A stretch of DNA of 8,760 nucleotides from positions 1 through 8,760 of the forward strand of contig JAAWLS010000075.1 of NCBI GenBank assembly GCA_022798035.1, in the 5' to 3' direction. Below the pieces are notes generated by a model that made no database searches, had not been told where the DNA came from, and saw only the letters and a list, made by a program, of their open reading frames with translations. Every line of letters starts with the position of its first letter. Position 1 is the stretch's first letter. This document shows, in pieces, positions 5,258-8,760 of the stretch. Made by a program: the position numbers and the translations under genes. This DNA is from Lachnospiraceae bacterium. GTDB taxonomy: Bacteria > Bacillota > Clostridia > Lachnospirales > Lachnospiraceae.

Positions 5258-5284
5258 AGCGGCAATCCTCCTAAATGCCGCTAT
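5256..5284 (-). other. Perfect 9-bp hairpin displaying AGGAGG in its loop
   Basis: ATAGCGGCA (5256-5264) and TGCCGCTAT (5276-5284) are perfectly complementary with an 11-nt loop. Read on the - strand the loop contains AGGAGG, which exposes rather than buries the ribosome site, while the stem partly covers the ATG at 5257. It could regulate initiation of the putative leader peptide. Confidence 0.6.
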
Positions 5285-5319
5285 TTATATTCTGCGTCAT
5301 CGTTGGTTCAGTAATAGAC

Positions 5320-5359
5320 AAAAAGAAGCGGCGGCTCTAAAAATCAAAGCCACCGCTTC
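5320..5359 (-). terminator. Rho-independent terminator of the putative small RNA
   Basis: The stem is GAAGCGG-x-GGCT (5325-5336) with AGCC-x-CCGCTTC (5348-5359): 11 pairs, one mismatch and an 11-nt loop. On the - strand it is followed by TTTTTG (5324-5319). The U-tract is only on the - side. The transcript it stops must start between this point and the terminator at 5506-5540. Confidence 0.8.
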
Positions 5360-5443
5360 AAAAGCACGTGAAAATCTGTCTGCGTTACGACGGCTTTTTT
5401 TCTTTTGCCGTCGTCCGGCAGATAACAAACAAATATTATGTTT
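5320..5443 (-). ncRNA. Candidate regulated small RNA (about 120 nt)
   Basis: A promoter/operator module (5450-5503) faces left, and the terminator at 5320-5359 ends any transcript about 120 nt later. No start codon with a Shine-Dalgarno lies between. The transcript would contain a strong hairpin: TCTGC/GCAGA (5418-5422, 5379-5383) and ACGACGGC/GCCGTCGT (5407-5414, 5387-5394) around a 3x3 internal loop and an A-rich 12-nt apical loop. The second hairpin is the terminator. The 5' end is estimated from the -10 box. It may be a free small RNA or the first, attenuated part of the longer leader for the sigma operon. Confidence 0.45.
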
Positions 5444-5449
5444 TGATTT

Positions 5450-5503
5450 ATTTTATCAATATCAACTTACTTTAAGATGAATTTTAGCTTACGGATTTGT
5501 AAG
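5450..5503 (-). promoter_or_regulatory. Second copy of the CTTAC-N6-GTAAG-N17-GTAAG operator/promoter
   Basis: On the - strand CTTAC-N6-GTAAG occupies 5503-5488, a third GTAAG lies at 5470-5466, and TAAAAT (5455-5450) is exactly 10 bp further on. The geometry is the same as in the module before the ABC genes, including a shared AAATTCA in the spacer; 28 of 38 operator positions are identical. There is no usable -35, consistent with activation by a response regulator. It starts 2 bp beyond the permease terminator's tract and directs transcription towards the sigma, xis and int genes. Confidence 0.6.
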
Positions 5504-5505
5504 AT

Positions 5506-5540
5506 AGAAAAAGAGGGGGCACTTTTGAAATTCCCCCTCT
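5506..5540 (-). terminator. Terminator of the ABC transporter operon
   Basis: AGAGGGGG (5512-5519) and CCCCCTCT (5533-5540) form a perfect 8-bp GC-rich stem with a 13-nt loop, followed on the - strand by TTTTTC. It begins 7 nt after the permease stop codon. Confidence 0.92.
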
Positions 5541-5547
5541 CAAAAGA

Positions 5548-7890
5548 TTATTGTGCACTAATATTTTCGACGATAGACATTCGCTGTAACCGTTTTGCAG
5601 GTCCTTTAACTGCCAAAAGAGAAGTCAACAGTACAATAGCGATTATGAGTATAAGGGGAATAAACGGAACACTCCATGCTGTTCCCCAAATATTTGTTAT
5701 AAGACTTACATAGATAACCCAGTGCATAGGAAGTCCAATGATACAACCCCAAATCACTCCGCTTATTGCGTAGGTTCCTGCTTCTGCGATTATCATTTTT
5801 ATAAGTTGGCGATTGCTCATTCCAATCGCTCGCATACTTCCGTATTCTTTCATTTTTGCGGCAACTCCCAGATTGATTGTATTCATAATATGGAAAATGG
5901 TAATCGCAACGATAATAGATAGGAAGCCGTAAACAAGAACTGCAAAAGTATGATACAGATTTCTTTGCTGCTGCACTTGAGAAAGGCTGTCTGAAAATAT
6001 TACGCCACCATTAGTAAATATGTTTTTAATTGCGTTTACATCTTCACTGGAAGCGTTGTTCTCAAATTGAATGTCGATAATAGTATAGCCAGTTTCTCCG
6101 GTCAGTGCGGTAAAGGTTGCTTCCGAACAGAAAAAGGTTTCCGTACCCTTTACACGGGCTAAGGGGCTATCAGACAAAATTCCTGCAACCGTAACCGTTT
6201 TTTTCGTATTATTGATAGATAAAGTTATCTTGTCGCCAACTTGTACATTAACATTTCCCGTCTGTACGAATAGCACTTGATTTTCTTGCTGCATAACTGT
6301 TTCTATGGAACCTGCTACCAAAGAGTCCGCCGCCCATTGAAATTGATTTTCCTCATAGGAAATAAGATTTGCATTGTAGCTTTTTCCACTATTTTCTGAT
6401 GGAACATCATAAGCAAACATACGCCCGTATGCCCGCTTGACATCATCATTTTTCTTAATCTGTGCTAACATTTCGCTCTCAATCGAACAAGTATTAGTTT
6501 CACTTGCTATGGATAATTCCGGCGTATAAACCGGGGGCACAAAAGCATTTTGCATAAAATCAACAAGTGTACTGAACGTGAGAAACAATGTAATACAGAT
6601 AGCAAATGCCCCTGTCATTAAAATGTAATTTCTTTTCTTTGCTTTTGCGTGATGAATACCCAATGCGGTTTCAATTTTAAATGTCTTTGTGTTAGCTGCT
6701 TTGTGAAATGTAGCTATTTGTCCAGCATTTCCTGATACAGCGGTAAGCGGAGAAACTTTTGCGGCTCTTCTTGCCGGAGAACGAGCAGCCAGTAAAACGG
6801 TCAGCAATCCTAACAAAATACTTGCAACTATACTTATCCAACTAATACCCCAAATCGGCATTGAAGAAAACCATTCTGGACTTATTACCCGCATGGCGGC
6901 AGACAAAATCCAAACAATCACAATGGAGAATATAATTCCAATGGGAATAGCCGTTTTACACCAATACAGCCCCTCTAAACGTACAAATCGCATTATTTGT
7001 CTTTTGGTTGCCCCCAGACACCGGAGCATACCAAAAAATTCTGTTCTCTCTGCGACATTGCTGTTTAGACTGCTTGAAATCATCAAAATGCAAGTCAGCA
7101 TGACAATAAGGGAAAGAATAAAGGCTACTTGATAAATCTGATTTACACCTGATTTCCCCTCTATTTGCCCTTGTATGCTCAAAAGAGGTGTATTTCCGGT
7201 TATCTGTTCATCAGTCAGATGATTGGCTGCTTTTATATCATTGATTGCGTCCGATATATTACATAAATGTGAAAACTGGGCGACATAACTTTCATTCGCG
7301 TTAGAAACAGCAAGCGTTCCTAAGCCCTCTGGTGTCATTACTACAATCGGCAAATTCTCAGCAATCAAGCGTGAAGTTTTTGTATCGTCTAAAAAGCCAA
7401 CTATCTGATAATCTGCCACACTTCCGTTCGGATTATACAATTCAACTGTATCATTCAACAAAACAGAGGCAGTATCTTTAAGTGAAGAAGATATTGCAAT
7501 CTCGTTTGGCGCGTCTGGATATTTTCCCTCTGCAATCCCGTTCAGAAATATATCTTCAAAAACCCCTTTATCTTGCGCGCTGATAGTAATAGGCTGTTCT
7601 TTAATAAAATATCCTGCTTCGGAAGAAACTGTATTATGCCACCCGGAAATTTTTACCTCTGGACGAGCTGAAATAAAGGAAGCTGTCTGCGAATCAATAG
7701 CATGAAACGCATAATGCCAGTTTCCGCTTTTCTCTATTTCGTGTTGCGTAACACCCTGTAAATACATATCGGCAAGACCAAACATGACAGCAACCAAAAT
7801 AACCGCAAGAGTAATACAAATACGGGTCATTCTACTTTGCTTGCGGTGGATTTTGGTTGATATAGGGACAAGTTTAAGATAATGCTTCAT
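5548..7890 (-). CDS. FtsX-type ABC transporter permease
   Basis: This 780-aa membrane protein is the permease partner of the ATPase encoded just upstream. It has a duplicated FtsX plan: TM1 about 23-43, a large extracellular domain about 45-250, and TMs about 254-276, 312-334 and 349-370. A second set follows: TM about 422-444, an extracellular domain about 448-645, and TMs about 648-670, 704-726 and 741-763. The cytoplasmic coupling helices are repeated as ERTEFFGMLRCLGATKRQIM (281-300) and KEYGSMRAIGMSNRQLIKMI (681-700). Relatives export or detoxify antimicrobial peptides and lipids; the substrate cannot be read from sequence. The start has a GGGGGGAC Shine-Dalgarno inside the ATPase gene, which it overlaps by 17 nt, so translation is coupled. 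The gene looks full length and intact. Confidence 0.95.
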   Translation of the reverse strand: MKHYLKLVPISTKIHRKQSRMTRICITLAVILVAVMFGLADMYLQGVTQHEIEKSGNWHYAFHAIDSQTASFISARPEVKISGWHNTVSSEAGYFIKEQPITISAQDKGVFEDIFLNGIAEGKYPDAPNEIAISSSLKDTASVLLNDTVELYNPNGSVADYQIVGFLDDTKTSRLIAENLPIVVMTPEGLGTLAVSNANESYVAQFSHLCNISDAINDIKAANHLTDEQITGNTPLLSIQGQIEGKSGVNQIYQVAFILSLIVMLTCILMISSSLNSNVAERTEFFGMLRCLGATKRQIMRFVRLEGLYWCKTAIPIGIIFSIVIVWILSAAMRVISPEWFSSMPIWGISWISIVASILLGLLTVLLAARSPARRAAKVSPLTAVSGNAGQIATFHKAANTKTFKIETALGIHHAKAKKRNYILMTGAFAICITLFLTFSTLVDFMQNAFVPPVYTPELSIASETNTCSIESEMLAQIKKNDDVKRAYGRMFAYDVPSENSGKSYNANLISYEENQFQWAADSLVAGSIETVMQQENQVLFVQTGNVNVQVGDKITLSINNTKKTVTVAGILSDSPLARVKGTETFFCSEATFTALTGETGYTIIDIQFENNASSEDVNAIKNIFTNGGVIFSDSLSQVQQQRNLYHTFAVLVYGFLSIIVAITIFHIMNTINLGVAAKMKEYGSMRAIGMSNRQLIKMIIAEAGTYAISGVIWGCIIGLPMHWVIYVSLITNIWGTAWSVPFIPLILIIAIVLLTSLLAVKGPAKRLQRMSIVENISAQ

Positions 7891-8569
7891 TTGCTGTCCC
7901 CCCTAAGTCTGTAAGAATACCGTCGCTCACACGAAACACCCTGTCAACCGAAGATGTTAAATTATTATTGTGCGTTATCATCAAAATTGTTTGTTTAAAA
8001 TATCTTGACGCACTGATAAGCATATCAATAACGTCTTGACTATTTTTACTGTCGAGATTTCCCGTCGGTTCATCGGCTAAAATTAGTTTTGGCTGTGTTA
8101 TCAAAGCTCTCCCAATCGCTACTCGTTGTTGCTGTCCTCCGGATAATTGTCTCGGTAAATGATAGCGGCGTTCTGCCAATCCAAGTAAATTGAGGATTTC
8201 GTTTACTTTTTTAGGGTCTGGCTTTTGATAATCTAACAGTAGAGGGAAAATAATATTTTGTTCTACATTCAGCTCAGACACAAGCTGGAAAGATTGAAAA
8301 ATAAATCCTATGTTGCGTCGTCTGTAAATTGTCCGTTTTTCTTCTTTCATAGAAAACAGATTTTGCCCGTCAATAAAAATAGAACCCGAAGTCGGCGTAT
8401 CTAAAGCACCGATGCAGTTAAGCAAAGTACTTTTTCCAGAACCAGATTCACCTACAACAGCAGCAAATTCCCCTTTTTCAAGTGAGAAAGACACATTTTT
8501 TAAAGCATTTACTTTTGCTTCGCCTTTCCCGTAAGTTTTACATAAAGTTTCAACTTTTAAAATTTCCAT
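7874..8569 (-). CDS. ABC transporter ATP-binding protein (MacB/LolD/BceA type)
   Basis: This 231-aa ATPase energises the adjacent FtsX-type permease at the cytoplasmic membrane. All motifs are intact: Walker A GESGSGKST (40-48), Q-loop Q92, signature LSGGQQQR (142-149), Walker B LILADEP (162-168) followed by TGNLDS, and H-loop H200 in MITHN. Its length is normal for the LolD/BceA class, and LILADEPTGNLDS is typical of it. ATG 8569 is preceded by AAAGGAGGT (8579-8587) with a 9-nt gap. An ATG 7 nt earlier is out of frame. It is transcribed from a promoter/operator overlapping the end of the upstream histidine kinase gene, so it may be controlled by that two-component system. Confidence 0.97.
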   Translation of the reverse strand: MEILKVETLCKTYGKGEAKVNALKNVSFSLEKGEFAAVVGESGSGKSTLLNCIGALDTPTSGSIFIDGQNLFSMKEEKRTIYRRRNIGFIFQSFQLVSELNVEQNIIFPLLLDYQKPDPKKVNEILNLLGLAERRYHLPRQLSGGQQQRVAIGRALITQPKLILADEPTGNLDSKNSQDVIDMLISASRYFKQTILMITHNNNLTSSVDRVFRVSDGILTDLGGTANEALS

Positions 8570-8592
8570 AAATCATAGACCTCCTTTCTTAA

Positions 8593-8647
8593 AGGATAAC
8601 AGGAACAGCTTACAATCCGGTGAATTTCACCTTACGATTTCGTAAGG
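8593..8647 (-). promoter_or_regulatory. Operator/promoter of the ABC genes (CTTAC-N6-GTAAG-N17-GTAAG)
   Basis: A perfect palindrome, CCTTACGA-TT-TCGTAAGG (8630-8647), overlaps the histidine kinase stop codon. On the - strand a third GTAAG half-site (8613-8609) lies 22 bp from the second, and TATCCT (8598-8593) is 10 bp further on. The -35 region (ACCGGA, 8621-8616) is not consensus. GGTGA/TCACC (8619-8631) forms an additional small dyad. The pattern of repeated half-sites on one DNA face near a weak -35 is typical of promoters activated by OmpR-type response regulators; the regulator gene itself should lie right of the window. Confidence 0.65.
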
Positions 8648-8760
8648 AAAGAAACTGAAAAAGTAGTACCTTCATGTAAAACACTTTGAACAGAAATGAG
8701 CCCCTCTTGTCCCTCTATAATAGATTTTGCAAGAGGAAGTCCTAATCCAATTCCCGGAGT
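8632..8760 (-). CDS. Sensor histidine kinase, C-terminal 42 residues only
   Basis: The reading frame runs in from the right edge and ends with TAA at 8632-8634. The residues TPGIGLGLPLAKSIIEGQEG are the G2 box of a HATPase_c domain. They are followed by LISVQSVLHEGTTFSVSFLTKS, the usual final strands of a histidine kinase (GxGTTFxVxxP-like). The protein would sense a signal at the membrane and phosphorylate a response regulator. Gene order kinase, ATPase, permease is that of peptide-sensing and detoxification systems. The operator palindrome of the ABC genes overlaps the last codons, so the kinase end and the promoter share sequence. The sensor domain and phospho-acceptor histidine are outside the window. 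Confidence 0.92.
   Translation of the reverse strand, partial: TPGIGLGLPLAKSIIEGQEGLISVQSVLHEGTTFSVSFLTKS

Noticed and set aside
5151..5480. 109-codon + strand frame
   Set aside because: It runs through two terminators, the hairpin of the leader and the operator module, and has no Shine-Dalgarno or recognisable domain.
1..8760. CRISPR array, insertion sequence or replication origin
   Set aside because: No regularly spaced repeats with unique spacers, no transposase gene and no origin-type iterons or Rep gene were seen on either strand.

Overview
The window reads as the left end of an integrated mobile element (an integrative and conjugative element with Tn916-like regulatory genes) sitting beside a tRNA-Arg locus of a low-GC Firmicute. 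A gut Lachnospiraceae-type Clostridium is most likely. This rests on the AT-rich flank with strong Shine-Dalgarno sites, a DUF3881-like protein (as I recall, largely confined to that group), an HD-GYP protein, and Tn916-type sigma, HTH, xis and int genes. The species cannot be named from this sequence.

Layout: (1) 1-1711 is chromosomal flank on the + strand, with the 3' part of an HD-GYP-type cyclic-di-GMP phosphodiesterase gene and a DUF3881-like gene with its own near-consensus promoter. (2) 1654-1918 is the junction zone: a tRNA promoter, a tRNA-Arg(CCU) gene broken exactly at its anticodon stem-loop, then an intact and different tRNA-Arg(CCU) followed by a strong terminator. (3) 1998-4981 is the recombination and regulation module, all on the - strand. 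In transcription order it holds a sigma-70 region 4-like protein, an HTH_16-like protein (ATGA overlap), about 540 bp of structured non-coding DNA with the xis promoter, an excisionase and a 486-aa tyrosine integrase. Repeats of CTAACAC type lie between the tRNA and the integrase gene, and one copy lies at the xis promoter. (4) 4982-5547 is a dense regulatory stretch: a hairpin that buries the sigma-gene Shine-Dalgarno, two further terminators, a possible 19-codon leader peptide, a possible regulated small RNA, and a promoter/operator module. (5) 5548-8760 is cargo on the - strand: the end of a sensor histidine kinase, an ABC transporter ATPase and an overlapping 780-aa FtsX-type permease. This is the usual layout for sensing and exporting an antimicrobial peptide or other envelope-active compound.

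The most interesting signal is a 38-bp module of the form CTTAC-N6-GTAAG-N17-GTAAG, with a -10 box exactly 10 bp further on. It occurs twice: once before the ABC transporter genes (8593-8646) and again just after their terminator (5450-5503), facing the element's own sigma, xis and int genes. Both copies lack a good -35, as expected of promoters activated by a response regulator. I infer that the two-component system may control both the transporter and a transcript that enters the element's regulatory region. Hairpins, terminators and a putative leader peptide there could decide whether the element's excision genes are expressed. The parts are visible in the sequence; the coupling is a hypothesis.
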